From assembly GCF_002879645.1 (NCBI RefSeq), contig NZ_PNRE01000052.1, positions 1 through 64,000 of the forward strand: a stretch of DNA of 64,000 nucleotides. The letters run 5' to 3'. The DNA is from Halomonas heilongjiangensis (GTDB lineage Bacteria; Pseudomonadota; Gammaproteobacteria; Pseudomonadales; Halomonadaceae). The stretch's first letter is position 1. The number at the start of each line of letters is the position of its first letter. The position numbers and the translations under genes are program-made. Shown piece by piece: positions 41,932 to 52,322 of the stretch. The notes beneath the pieces were generated by a model that searched no databases, had not been told where the DNA came from, and saw only the letters and a list, made by a program, of their open reading frames with translations.

Positions 41932-41948
41932 CTGGCGCGCTTCTTGCA
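41932..41948 (+). promoter_or_regulatory. Sigma-54 promoter of ntrBC
   Basis: CTGGCGCGCTTCTTGCA matches the -24/-12 consensus at 15 of 17 positions with GG and GC elements correctly spaced. The expected start is near 41960, about 80 nt before the ntrB start codon. Confidence 0.78.
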
Positions 41949-42040
41949 GTGCTATTGGCAACACGCCCTGCCATGTCCGGACGGGGCGGTGGGAGTCGAA
42001 GGATCACTGCCCTTCCATGGACGGTGAGCGGGACAACGCC

Positions 42041-43094
42041 ATGATTCGAGAAGGCCCGATGTATCAACGCTTGATGGAGCACCTGACCACGGCCGTGTTG
42101 TTGCTGGATGGCCAGTTGCGCCTGTGCTGGATGAACCCGTCGGCCGAGGCCCTGCTGGCCGTCAGCCTGAGCCGGGTCGAGGGCATCGAGTTCACCAGCG
42201 TGGTGGGCAGCGAGGAGGGCATCGGCGAGGTGCTGGGCAAGGCCCGCAACGAGTTCCACCCCTTCACCCAGCGTGAGGCGCGGCTGGTGGTCGGGGGCGA
42301 GGTGCTCACGGTGGACTACACGGTCACGCCGCTCAGCGCCGACGAGCTGCTGCTGGAGATCGAGCCGCGTGACCGGTTGATGCGTATCTCCCGGGAGGAG
42401 GCCCTGCTGTCCCGCCAGGAGACCATCAAGGTGCTGGCCCGCGGGCTGGCCCACGAGGTCAAGAACCCCCTGGGCGGCATCCGTGGCGCCGCCCAGCTGC
42501 TGGAGCGTGACCTCGACGATCCAGGGCTCAGGGAATTCACCCATATCATCGTCGAGGAGGTCGACCGCCTGCGCGACCTGGTCGACTCCATGCTCGGCCC
42601 CAACCGGCTGACCCGCCATGAGCCGCTGAACATCCACAAGGTGCTGGAGCGAGTGCGTTCGCTGCTGGCCGTCGAGCAGCCCGGGGTGGAGATCGAGCGT
42701 GACTACGACCCCAGCCTGCCCGATCTCGCCGGCGACGAGGCACAGATGATCCAGGCGACGCTCAACGTGGCCCGCAACGCCGTGGAGGCGATGACCGAGG
42801 CCGGCATTCCCGAGCCGCGGCTGGTGCTGCGGACCCGGGCCCGCCGCCAGTTCACCCTGGGCGCCGAACGCCACCGGCTGGTCTGCGAGGTGGCGATCAT
42901 CGACAACGGCCCCGGTATCCCCGAGGCGCTGCGCGAGACGCTGTTCTACCCGATGGTCTCGGGACGGGCCGACGGCAGTGGCCTGGGGCTGTCCATCGCC
43001 CAGTCGATCCTGCACCAGCACCAGGGGCTGATCGAGTGCGACTCTTCGCCCGGCCATACCGAATTCCGATTGCTGATTCCGCTGGAGAAGCGCC

Positions 43095-43102
<8 letters not shown>
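42041..43102 (+). CDS. glnL: Nitrogen regulation sensor kinase NtrB
   Basis: Cytoplasmic PII-responsive histidine kinase/phosphatase, 353 residues. N-terminal PAS domain (TTAVLLLDGQLRLCWMNPSAE, about 16-36, in outline), H-box with phosphorylated His138 (GLAHEVKNPLGGIRGAAQ), N-box NVARNAVEAM, and G-boxes DNGPGIP and GRADGSGLGLSIAQ. Start ATG 42041 is chosen because it places the PAS domain at the same distance as in Pseudomonas NtrB; ATG 42017 and 42059 are alternatives. It phosphorylates NtrC when nitrogen is scarce. Confidence 0.93.
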
Positions 43103-44504
<1,402 letters not shown>

Positions 44505-44568
44505 GCCGATCGGGCTGGGCGACGGCTGCCGGGGCTGCCAGAATGGGGCTCTCAAGGAGAGACCGCCC

Positions 44569-45918
44569 ATGACGCAGATGAACTGGGAGCGGCTGCTCGA
44601 TCCGAGTCGCCTGCACGACAAGCGTGGCGAACGCCCCGGCGGGGCCCGCGACGAGATCGGCCGCAGCCCCTTCCACAAGGACCACGACCGGATCGTCTTC
44701 GCCGGGTCCTTCCGCCGCCTGGGGCGCAAGACCCAGGTTCACCCCCTCACCGACAACGATCATATCCACACCCGGTTGACCCACTCGCTGGAGGTGGGCT
44801 GCGTGGGCCGCTCGCTGGGCATGATCGTCGGCGAGCTGCTGCGCGACCGGCTCCCCGACTGGATCACCCCGGCGGACATGGGGGTGATCGTCCAGGCGGC
44901 CTGCCTGGGGCACGACATCGGCAACCCGCCCTTCGGTCATGCCGGCGAGTACGCCATCCGCGACTGGTTCAAGCGTGCCGAGGCCGATGGCAGCGGGCTG
45001 CTCGAGGGGCTCTCCGAGCTCGAGCGCGAGGATCTGCTGACCTACGAGGGCAACGCCCAGGGCTTCCGCATCGTCACCCAGGTCGAGTACAACCAGTTTC
45101 GCGGCGGCATGCGCCTGACCACGGCGACCCTGGGCACCCTGCTCAAGTATCCGTGGACCGTGGAGCACGGCGGGGTGGCCGGCAAGTTCGGCTGCTACCA
45201 GAGCGAGCGGGCGCTGCTCGCCGAGGTGGCCGAGCGCCTCGGCCTGCTGCCCCGCGGCGAGGGGCGCTGGTGCCGCCACCCGCTGGCCTGGCTGGTGGAG
45301 GCCGCCGACGACATCTGTTATGCCCTGCTCGACCTGGAGGATGGCCTGGAGATGGGCATCCTGCGCTTCGACGAGGTGGCCGAGGTGCTGACCCAGATCG
45401 CCGGGGGCGCGCCGCCCGACTACGCCGAGATGCAGCGCGACGGCGTCTCCCAGCGGCGGCGCATCGCCGCCCTGCGCGGGGCGGCCATGGAGCGGGCGGT
45501 GAACGACGTGGGGGCGGTCTTCGTCCAGCACGAGGCGGAGCTGCTGGGCGGGCGCCTGCAGGAGGACCTGCTGGAACTCTGCCACCCGGACCTGGGCTGG
45601 GGCGTCAAGGCGGCCAAGCAGCTCGCCCGGGAGCGCATCTTCCAGAACGAGCGCAAGGCCAAGCTGGAGATCGGCGCCTACACGACGCTGGGGATTCTGC
45701 TCGAGGCCTTCATCGGCGCGGCCCATGAGCTGCACCACACCGGCCGCTCCACCTTCAAGCACCAGCGGGTGCTGGCACTGATCGGCGAGAACACGCCGCG
45801 GCCCTCCTGGCCTCTGTACGACAGCTACCGGCGCATGCTCGACTTCATCGGTGGCATGACCGACCACTACGCCGTGGACCTGGCCCAGGAGATGGGCGGG
45901 CGGCTGAGGGGGGACTGA
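44569..45918 (+). CDS. dgt: dGTP triphosphohydrolase family protein
   Basis: HD-domain deoxynucleoside triphosphatase, 449 residues. Metal ligands are visible in RLTHSLEVGCVGRSLG (first His) and CLGHDIGNPPFGHAGE (HD pair, about 121-136), with the later Asp in VEAADDICYALLDLED. Family members release triphosphate from dNTPs and adjust nucleotide pools; some limit phage replication. Start ATG 44569 (AAGGAGA upstream) is preferred over ATG 44578. Spacing of 64 nt after ntrC. Probably co-directional with the RNase gene that follows by 4 nt. Confidence 0.9.
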   Translation: MTQMNWERLLDPSRLHDKRGERPGGARDEIGRSPFHKDHDRIVFAGSFRRLGRKTQVHPLTDNDHIHTRLTHSLEVGCVGRSLGMIVGELLRDRLPDWITPADMGVIVQAACLGHDIGNPPFGHAGEYAIRDWFKRAEADGSGLLEGLSELEREDLLTYEGNAQGFRIVTQVEYNQFRGGMRLTTATLGTLLKYPWTVEHGGVAGKFGCYQSERALLAEVAERLGLLPRGEGRWCRHPLAWLVEAADDICYALLDLEDGLEMGILRFDEVAEVLTQIAGGAPPDYAEMQRDGVSQRRRIAALRGAAMERAVNDVGAVFVQHEAELLGGRLQEDLLELCHPDLGWGVKAAKQLARERIFQNERKAKLEIGAYTTLGILLEAFIGAAHELHHTGRSTFKHQRVLALIGENTPRPSWPLYDSYRRMLDFIGGMTDHYAVDLAQEMGGRLRGD

Positions 45919-45922
45919 GCCG

Positions 45923-46699
45923 ATGGCGACGAGCTGGATGCGGCGCACGCTCGGCGCGCTGGCAATCCTGCTGCTGGCGGTAGCCGCCGCGGCCGACGCA
46001 CCGCAGAGCCCGCTCAAGGGCGAAGGCTTCGCACACTACACCCTGGCGCTGACCTGGCACCCCGGGTTCTGCGAGAGCCGCTCGCGTCCGCCACGGGAGT
46101 GTCGCGAGCCCGCACTGCGCCGGGGCGCCGAGCGGGGCTTCGTGCTGCATGGCCTGTGGCCCTCGCTGCCCGAGCGCTTCGCCGCCCAGGGCGTCGACCG
46201 GCGGCGCTGGTGGCAGGAGGGCTGCTTCCTCGAGCGGCCACGTGCCGACGGGAGTTTCTGCCGGGCCCACCCGCCGCTGGAGCTGCCCGAGGCGCTCGAC
46301 GAGTCCCTCGATGCTGCCATGCCGGGGCGTGCCAGCTGCCTGGAGCGCTATCAATTCGCCAAGCATGCCGCCTGCCTCGACCTTCCCGAGGCGGACTACT
46401 TCGCCGCTTCCGTGGCGCTGGTCGAGGCGGTCAACGCGAGTGCCTTCGGCGCCTTCGTGGCGCTCAACCAGGGCGGCGAGGTAGGGCGCAACGACCTGAT
46501 CCACGCCTTCGAGGCGGCCTTCGGCGAGGGCAGCGGCCGGGCGCTGCGACTGGAGTGCCGCGGGCGCGGCAATCGCCTGCTGACCGAGGTGCGTATCGCC
46601 ATCGCGACCGATCGCCTCGCGGACTTTCCGGCCGCCGGGAGCCTGGCCCGCCAGGACCGCGGGCGCTGTGCGGCGCGGGTGCGTATCGCGACGTTCTGA
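45923..46699 (+). CDS. Ribonuclease T2 family protein (exported)
   Basis: Exported RNase of 258 residues with signal peptide (RRTLGALAILLLAVAAAADA). The first active-site motif CAS I is intact (GFVLHGLWPS, catalytic His near 76). At the place of CAS II the sequence reads RYQFAKHAACLD: Lys, His and Cys are kept, but the usual His-Glu-Trp is replaced by Tyr-Gln-Phe. Cys residues suggest disulphides. Bacterial members such as RNase I degrade RNA in the periplasm. Activity is likely but not certain given CAS II. Confidence 0.85.
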   Translation: MATSWMRRTLGALAILLLAVAAAADAPQSPLKGEGFAHYTLALTWHPGFCESRSRPPRECREPALRRGAERGFVLHGLWPSLPERFAAQGVDRRRWWQEGCFLERPRADGSFCRAHPPLELPEALDESLDAAMPGRASCLERYQFAKHAACLDLPEADYFAASVALVEAVNASAFGAFVALNQGGEVGRNDLIHAFEAAFGEGSGRALRLECRGRGNRLLTEVRIAIATDRLADFPAAGSLARQDRGRCAARVRIATF

Positions 46700-47611
46700 T
46701 CAGATCGATGGGCCCTGCAACTGCCCGTCGTCGAGCTGGGCGGCCCGCTCCAGCAGCGCGGCGATCACGGCGCCGTGGGTGGCGTCGTCGATCTCGCCCA
46801 GGTGGGTGCGGATGAGTCGGGCCGAGAGGTCCTCGCCACTGATCACCATCAAGTCGCTCGCCGCCCCGCTGGTGTCGATGTCCCAGCCGGGCAGTGTCAG
46901 TACACCCATCACCGCCACCTGCCGGCCGGTGCGCTTCTGCAGCCAGGCGGCCAGCCAGCGGGTGGCCTGGCGGGTCTTCAGCAGCGGCTGGCGCTCGCTC
47001 CAGCCCGGGAAGCGCAGGCGCTCGCGCTCTACGCTGACCACGTTGATCTCGCGGCCGTCGGGGGTGAAGGGACGAGTGCGGGCGCGGGTCTCGACCACGA
47101 AGACCCCGTGGGGCGTGACCGCCACATGGTCGATGGTGTAGCTGTCGGTGGGGACATCATGGAAGACATAGTAGGGATGGGCCTCGGGGCGGATCAGCGT
47201 CTCGAGCTCCTGGCCCACCGCCAGTTCACAGGCCAGCCCCAGCTTGAGCCGCCGGATACGCTGGAAGTCGCGGATCAGCAGCAGGCAGAACACCAGCACC
47301 AGCACGGTGCTGAGCGCCCCGTAGAGGGCCCACTCGATCCAGTTCTGCTGGCTGGCGAAGAGCATCCGGCCCATGCCGTAGACCAGCGGCGCCAGGGTGA
47401 CGATGGGCCCGAGGGCGCCGTCGAGGAAGAGCCCGGCGAAGGCGCGATCGAGCCGGTCGCGCAGTGCCTGGCCCGGTTCGCGCAGGGTGTGGGCATCGAA
47501 GGGCGAGCGCACCCGGGCGTCATGCAGGTTGCGCAGCGCCAGCACGATCACCGCCGTGGCGGCCAGGGGGAAGAGGAAGATCAGGGGAAGCAGGTATTCC
47601 AGCCAGGCCAT
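46700..47611 (-). CDS. NERD domain-containing membrane protein
   Basis: Protein of 303 residues from ATG 47609-47611. Two membrane regions (about residues 4-26 and 75-120) precede a cytoplasmic nuclease-related NERD domain: GLACELAVGQELETLI, then VPTDSYTIDHVAVTPHGVFVVETRAR (quoted in part as IDHVAVTPHGVFVVETRAR), and a C-terminal Leu/Arg-rich part. NERD is related to Holliday-junction-resolvase-like nucleases, with D and E-x-K residues; here E-T-R stands in the E-x-K place. Function unknown. Convergent with the RNase gene, no space between the stops. Confidence 0.82.
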   Translation of the reverse strand: MAWLEYLLPLIFLFPLAATAVIVLALRNLHDARVRSPFDAHTLREPGQALRDRLDRAFAGLFLDGALGPIVTLAPLVYGMGRMLFASQQNWIEWALYGALSTVLVLVFCLLLIRDFQRIRRLKLGLACELAVGQELETLIRPEAHPYYVFHDVPTDSYTIDHVAVTPHGVFVVETRARTRPFTPDGREINVVSVERERLRFPGWSERQPLLKTRQATRWLAAWLQKRTGRQVAVMGVLTLPGWDIDTSGAASDLMVISGEDLSARLIRTHLGEIDDATHGAVIAALLERAAQLDDGQLQGPSI

Positions 47612-47709
47612 CGGGTTTCCTTGCCCAAGGGGGGGACCCACCCATTCTAGACAACCTCGCCCCCTCGGGGCCATGCTCGGGACTCATACGGTAGCGGCAG
47701 GGTGTCTTC

Positions 47710-48582
47710 ATGCAACAGCCTCTCTCCGCGGCGAGGGTCTCCGATCTGGCGGCGCTGACCGCCTTCGTGTCGCGCCACCCGCGCCTGGCGGTGCTCACCG
47801 GGGCCGGTGTCAGTACCGCCAGCGGCATCCCCGACTACCGCGACGAGCGGGGCGATTGGAAGCGTTCGCCGCCGATGCAGCACCAGCGGTTCATGACCAG
47901 CCATGCGGCCCGGCAGCGCTACTGGGCCCGGGCCCTGGTGGGCTTCCGCGCGCTCAGCGAGGCGCGGCCCAACGCGGCCCATCGGGCCCTGGCCCGGCTC
48001 GAGGCGATGGGGCTGGTGGAGGGGGTGATCACCCAGAATGTCGATGGCCTGCACCAGTCGGCCGGATCGCGCCGGGTGATCGACCTGCACGGGCGGGCCG
48101 ACCTGGTGCGCTGCATGAACTGCAACGCCCGGCGCATGCGCCATGTCCTGCATGATGAGCTGGCGCGCTGCAACCCTCGCTGGGCGACCACGGGGGGCAG
48201 CGTCGGGCCGGACGGCGATGCCGACCTGGAGCGGGACTTCTCGAGCTTCGAGGTGCCGAGCTGTACGCGCTGCGGCGACGGGATCTGGAAGCCGGACGTG
48301 GTGTTCTTCGGTGACAGCGTGCCGCAGGCGACGGTGGCGGCGGCCCAGGCGCTGCTCGACGCCAGCGAGGCCCTGCTGGTGGTGGGGTCGTCGCTGATGG
48401 TCTATTCGGGATTTCGCTTCGCCCGGGCCGCGGTCCGAGCCGGCAAGCCGGTTGCCTGCCTCAACCTGGGGCGTACCCGGGCGGACGACCTCTATGCACT
48501 CAAGGTCGAGGCGCCCGCCGACGAGGGGCTCTCGGCGCTGGTGGCGGCCCTCAGCGGCGCGGTGCCAGCGGCAGCTCGATGA
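47710..48582 (+). CDS. SIR2-family NAD-dependent protein deacylase
   Basis: Cytoplasmic sirtuin, 290 residues. NAD-binding VLTGAGVSTASGIPDYRD (about 33-50), catalytic His in TQNVDGLHQSAGS and LHGRADLVRC, four zinc cysteines in CMNC and CTRC, and KPDVVFFGDSVP, VVGSSLMVYSGF. The full set indicates an active class II/III-type sirtuin removing acyl groups from lysines. Monocistronic; its 3' end overlaps the convergent lipoprotein gene by 32 bases. Confidence 0.92.
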   Translation: MQQPLSAARVSDLAALTAFVSRHPRLAVLTGAGVSTASGIPDYRDERGDWKRSPPMQHQRFMTSHAARQRYWARALVGFRALSEARPNAAHRALARLEAMGLVEGVITQNVDGLHQSAGSRRVIDLHGRADLVRCMNCNARRMRHVLHDELARCNPRWATTGGSVGPDGDADLERDFSSFEVPSCTRCGDGIWKPDVVFFGDSVPQATVAAAQALLDASEALLVVGSSLMVYSGFRFARAAVRAGKPVACLNLGRTRADDLYALKVEAPADEGLSALVAALSGAVPAAAR

Positions 48583-48958
48583 CGCCTTCGGCGTCCCGCT
48601 CGCTCGGTGATACCGGTTCCGGGCTGGCGTGGGTCACCCGGCCCGCCTCGCGAAGTTCCGCATGCAGCCGTGCTGCACCGGCCCGCTCCAGGGCGCGGCG
48701 GTCGACCTGCAGCACCACCGGCCAGGGAGAGCCCCCGAGCCCGCTGGCGCTGGTCTCGGCCAGGGTGCCGCTGCCATCGCTGGCCTCGAGGCGCACCCTC
48801 AGCTCGGCATCGGCCGCCGGTGACAGCGGCGCTTCCGGTGCCACTTGGGTACGCAACAGCTCGAAATCGGGTGTGCCGGCGCAGCCGGCGAGTGCCAGTG
48901 TCGCCACCAGCCCCAGGGCGATGACGAGGGGCCGGGTCAGGGATCGGGTCGCTATCAT
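48551..48958 (-). CDS. YbaY/YscW-like lipoprotein
   Basis: Small lipoprotein of 135 residues. The signal peptide ends in a lipobox LALAGC, so the mature protein is lipidated at Cys. The mature domain APLSPAADAELRVRLEASDGSG and PWPVVLQVDRRALERAGAARLHAEL resembles the YbaY/YscW-type single-domain beta sandwich, as I recall it. Start ATG 48956-48958 lies nine bases after GAGGAGGG; a GTG at 48967 would leave no room for that site. It overlaps the sirtuin 3' end. Confidence 0.75.
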   Translation of the reverse strand: MIATRSLTRPLVIALGLVATLALAGCAGTPDFELLRTQVAPEAPLSPAADAELRVRLEASDGSGTLAETSASGLGGSPWPVVLQVDRRALERAGAARLHAELREAGRVTHASPEPVSPSERDAEGVIELPLAPRR

Positions 48959-48972
48959 GGTCTGCACCCTCC

Positions 48973-49347
48973 TCAGCCGCCGGCCAGCTTGACGGTGAAA
49001 CCGCGGCCTTCCAGCTCCGCCTTGAGTACCTCGCGGTGGTCGCCCTGGATCTCGATGATGCCCTCCTTGACCGCTCCTCCGGTGCCGCAGCGCTTCTTCA
49101 GTGCCTTGGCCAGTGCCTTGAGCTCGGCCTCCGCCAGTGGCACGCCCGAGACGGTGGTCACGCCCTTGCCCTTGCGACCGCTGGTCTCGCGGCGAATACG
49201 CACGATGCCGTCGAGCGCCGCCAGGCGGGCCGCATCGGCCTGCTCGGCACAGCGGCAGTCATCCAGGGGGTGGCGGCAGTCGGGGCAGATGTCGCCATGC
49301 TCGGTGGAATACACCAGGCCGCGAAGCTGGTCCTGCAGGGAGGCCAT
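48973..49347 (-). CDS. yciH: SUI1/YciH translation-initiation-factor-like protein
   Basis: Protein of 124 residues: an N-terminal zinc-binding-like CPDCRHPLDDCRC (about 21-33), then the SUI1 (eIF1-like) domain with VRIRRETSGRKGKGVTTVSGV, AKALKKRCGTGGAVKEGIIEIQGDHRE. In bacteria YciH can affect start-codon selection. The gene precedes the lipoprotein gene by 14 nt on the same strand, so the two may be co-transcribed. The Cys cluster at the N terminus is retained in many YciH proteins. Confidence 0.9.
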   Translation of the reverse strand: MASLQDQLRGLVYSTEHGDICPDCRHPLDDCRCAEQADAARLAALDGIVRIRRETSGRKGKGVTTVSGVPLAEAELKALAKALKKRCGTGGAVKEGIIEIQGDHREVLKAELEGRGFTVKLAGG

Positions 49348-49421
49348 GCCGGGCTCCTTTCTTCGAGAGTGTCGGCCCGATGATAGCGCCCGCGGCGCCG
49401 GCTTGCATGGCGTGCGGGCAC

Positions 49422-50108
49422 TCAGGAAAACGAGACGGCCATGCGGCGGGCCTTGACCAGCCGGGCGACGATCGTCGGCAGCTGGAACATGCTGCTGATC
49501 ATGATGGCGCCCTCCGGGGTCTCCTCCGCATCCGGGTAGCGGTTGAGGTGGATCACCGTCATGCCGGCCGCCAGTGCCGCCCTGACGCCGACGATGGAGT
49601 CATCGATGGCCACGCAGTCTTCCGGCGCATGGCCCATCACGCTGGCGGCATGCAGAAAGAGGCAGGGGTCGGGTTTCCAGCACTTGGCGGTGTAGCCGCT
49701 GAACAGGCGATCGTCGAAGCATTCGGCCAGGCCGCTGCTCTTCAGCGAGGCGCGGATCTTGGTTTCCGGGCCGTTGGAGACCACCGCCATCGGGTGGCCG
49801 GCCAGGGCGGCGAGGGCCTCGGGGGCACCGGGTACCGGCAGCAGCTCGGTCTCCAGGCGACGCATCAGGTTGCGGCGCATCTCGACTTCCATGGTCTCGA
49901 GGTGGTCGGGGTCGACCTGGCCATGGCGGCTCTGCAGCTCGGCGACGATATGGCGGAAGCGGGTGCCGCGGAATTCGCCCATGTAGTCGCTGGCGAGGAA
50001 GGGCAGGCCGACGGCACTCAGGGCGTTGGCCATCTCGGCGGCCAGCAGCGGTTCGCTGTCGACCAGGGTGCCATCACAATCGAAGAGCAGGCAGGGAGCG
50101 TATGCCAT
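49422..50108 (-). CDS. HAD-superfamily hydrolase (IA, YieH-like phosphatase)
   Basis: Cytoplasmic phosphatase of 228 residues with all four HAD motifs: nucleophile DCDGTLVDSE (Asp11, Asp13), motif II VVSNGPET, Lys in motif III (KCWKPDPCLF) and acidic motif IV (AIDDSIVGVRAA). The small alpha-helical cap lies between motifs I and II. Sequence style resembles 6-phosphogluconate phosphatases (YieH group) but substrates vary widely. Independent unit next to the hexonate operon; a link is possible but unproven. Confidence 0.87.
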   Translation of the reverse strand: MAYAPCLLFDCDGTLVDSEPLLAAEMANALSAVGLPFLASDYMGEFRGTRFRHIVAELQSRHGQVDPDHLETMEVEMRRNLMRRLETELLPVPGAPEALAALAGHPMAVVSNGPETKIRASLKSSGLAECFDDRLFSGYTAKCWKPDPCLFLHAASVMGHAPEDCVAIDDSIVGVRAALAAGMTVIHLNRYPDAEETPEGAIMISSMFQLPTIVARLVKARRMAVSFS

Positions 50109-50214
50109 CGCCGGTCATCTCGCGCAGGTCATGGACGGACAGTAAACAGTGTCACTGATATCGGCAGGCCTCGGCTTTCATTGAGGGCTGGTGCGCCACA
50201 TATCTTTACGAACG

Positions 50215-50228
50215 CTGTTTCCAAACAG
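50215..50228. promoter_or_regulatory. Palindrome upstream of the hexonate operon
   Basis: CTGTTT (50215-50220) and AAACAG (50223-50228) around CC form a perfect 14-bp dyad in the spacer before the GntR gene. It may be the operator for that regulator. A direct repeat of CATACTA (50300-50306, 50308-50314) lies closer to the gene. Confidence 0.4.
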
Positions 50229-50366
50229 TATTGCCGTATTTTCCCGGTTCTTCAAGGTGCGACCAAGGTCGAATTCATCCGGGCTTCTATTTTTTTCGCC
50301 ATACTACCATACTAGTCATATCAGCCGATGAGTACCGGCAACGCACAACATGGTCGGGGAGTCGCC

Positions 50367-51104
50367 ATGAATACCAGCTTGCAGGCCCTGTGGCAGGACA
50401 CACGAGACGAGGGCTCGGTGCGCCAGCGTCTTCATCAGGTGCTGCGCCAGTCGATCATTCGCATGGTGCTGGCGCCGGGCCAGGCGCTCTCCGAAAAGGA
50501 GATCGCCGAGACCTTCGCGGTGAGCCGCCAGCCGGTCAGGGAAGCCTTCATCCGCTTGTCCGAAGCCGGCCTGGTGGAGGTGCGGCCACAGCGCGGTACC
50601 TACGTGGTGAGGATCTCCCGCCAGGCCGTGCTCGAGGCGCGTTTCGTCCGTGAGGCGGTCGAGGTGGCGGTGGCCCGGGAGGCCGCCGAGTGCGGGCTGG
50701 CGCCGCGCACCCTGGGGGAGCTGAACGAGCTGATCGAGCGCCAGCGGAACTGCATCGAGCCGCAGGACCACGACCGCTTCTTCCTGCTCGACGAGGCCTT
50801 CCACCGCGCCCTGGCGCTGGGCACGGGGCATACCACTGCGTGGCGGGTCACCGAGGACGTCAAGGCACAGCTCGACCGGGTTCGCTACCTGAGCATCCCG
50901 GACTCGACGCCGATCCTCAAGCTGACCGACCAGCACCAGGCGATCGTCGATGCCATCGCCGCCCGGGACCCCGACCTCGCTGCCCGGGCGATGGGCCTCC
51001 ATCAGCAGGAGATCCTGCAGTCGCTGCCCGAGTTGATGCGGCGCTTTCCCGAGATGTTCGACACCCGGCAGACCCCGTCACTCGTCGCGGAGGCGCGCCC
51101 ATGA
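50367..51104 (+). CDS. GntR-family (FCD) regulator of the hexonate operon
   Basis: Transcription factor of 245 residues. Winged-helix domain with [54 protein letters not shown] in outline (HTH about 18-75), FCD domain with [29 protein letters not shown] and [14 protein letters not shown] (metal-site Asp/His). Start ATG 50367 has GGGGAG upstream; ATG 50328 is an alternative. The stop overlaps the next ATG (ATGA), so it is the first gene of the operon and probably autoregulates it. Confidence 0.9.
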   Translation: MNTSLQALWQDTRDEGSVRQRLHQVLRQSIIRMVLAPGQALSEKEIAETFAVSRQPVREAFIRLSEAGLVEVRPQRGTYVVRISRQAVLEARFVREAVEVAVAREAAECGLAPRTLGELNELIERQRNCIEPQDHDRFFLLDEAFHRALALGTGHTTAWRVTEDVKAQLDRVRYLSIPDSTPILKLTDQHQAIVDAIAARDPDLAARAMGLHQQEILQSLPELMRRFPEMFDTRQTPSLVAEARP

Positions 51105-52312
51105 AGATCAGCGACGCCTATGTGATCGTCACCTCGCCGGGACGCAACTTCGTCACCCTCAAGATCGTCACCGACGAGGGCGTCTACGGCATCGGCGACG
51201 CCACCCTCAACGGCCGGGAGCTGGCCGTGGTCGCCTATCTCGAGGAGCACGTGCTGCCTGCCCTGATCGGCCGCGACGCCAGCCGCATCGAGGACATCTG
51301 GCACTATCTCTATCGCGGCGCCTACTGGCGCCGCGGCCCGGTGACCATGGCGGCGATTTCGGCCGTCGACCTGGCGCTGTGGGATATCAAGGCCAAGGCG
51401 GCGAACATGCCCCTCTACCAACTGCTCGGCGGCAAGAGCCGCGAGCGGGTGATGACCTATGCCCACTGCACCGGACGCGACATCGACGGCTGCCTGGACG
51501 AGGTCGAGAAACATATTGCGCTGGGCTACCGGGCGGTCCGGGTTCAGGCCGGGGTGCCGGGGATTCCGACCATCTACGGCGTGGCCAAGCGCGAAGGCGA
51601 GCGCTACGAGCCCGCCGACGCCGAATTGCCCGCCGAGCACGTGTGGAGCACCGAGAAGTACCTCAATCACGTGCCCAAGCTGTTCGCCGCGGTGCGCGAG
51701 CGCTTCGGCGACGACATCCACCTGCTGCACGACGTTCACCATCGGCTGACACCCATCGAGGCGGCACGCCTGGGCAAGGCGGTGGAGCCCTACCACCTGT
51801 TCTGGCTGGAGGACTGCGTGCCGGCCGAGAACCAGGAGAGCTTCCGGCTGATTCGCCAGCACACCACCACGCCGCTGGCGGTGGGCGAGGTGTTCAACTC
51901 GATCCACGACTACCGCGAGCTGCTCGAGAACCAGTGGATCGACTACATCCGCACGCCGCTCTCCCACGGCGGCGGCCTCACCCATGTGCGGCGCATCGCC
52001 GACCTGGCCGGGCTCTATCACGTGCGCACCGGCTTCCACGGGCCGACGGACCTGTCGCCGGTGTGCCTGGGCGCGGCCATCCACTTCGATACCTGGGTGC
52101 CCAACTTCGGCATCCAGGAGCACATGCCCCACACCGCGGAGACCGATGCGGTCTTTCCCCACGACTACCGCTTCGAGGACGGCCACTTCCTGGTCGGCGA
52201 GGCGCCGGGACACGGCGTCGACATCGATGAGGCGCTGGCCAAGCAGTACCCCTACAAGCGTGCCAGCCTGCCGGTCAACCGGCTGGAAGACGGCACCCTA
52301 TGGCACTGGTGA
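51101..52312 (+). CDS. manD: ManD/RspA-type sugar-acid dehydratase (enolase superfamily)
   Basis: Mg-dependent dehydratase of 403 residues. Metal ligands Asp211, Glu237 and Glu263 and catalytic Arg147, Tyr159 and His213 line up with D-mannonate dehydratase. The active-site loop carries HGPTDLSP with Pro315, where high-efficiency ManD enzymes reportedly have Ala; this suggests a low-efficiency RspA type acting on mannonate/gluconate (recalled from the subgroup literature). The neighbouring RspB-like dehydrogenase, UxuB and UxuA fit L-gulonate catabolism. Its physiological role may be secondary to UxuA. Confidence 0.87.
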   Translation: MKISDAYVIVTSPGRNFVTLKIVTDEGVYGIGDATLNGRELAVVAYLEEHVLPALIGRDASRIEDIWHYLYRGAYWRRGPVTMAAISAVDLALWDIKAKAANMPLYQLLGGKSRERVMTYAHCTGRDIDGCLDEVEKHIALGYRAVRVQAGVPGIPTIYGVAKREGERYEPADAELPAEHVWSTEKYLNHVPKLFAAVRERFGDDIHLLHDVHHRLTPIEAARLGKAVEPYHLFWLEDCVPAENQESFRLIRQHTTTPLAVGEVFNSIHDYRELLENQWIDYIRTPLSHGGGLTHVRRIADLAGLYHVRTGFHGPTDLSPVCLGAAIHFDTWVPNFGIQEHMPHTAETDAVFPHDYRFEDGHFLVGEAPGHGVDIDEALAKQYPYKRASLPVNRLEDGTLWHW

Positions 52313-52322
52313 GGAGACGAAC

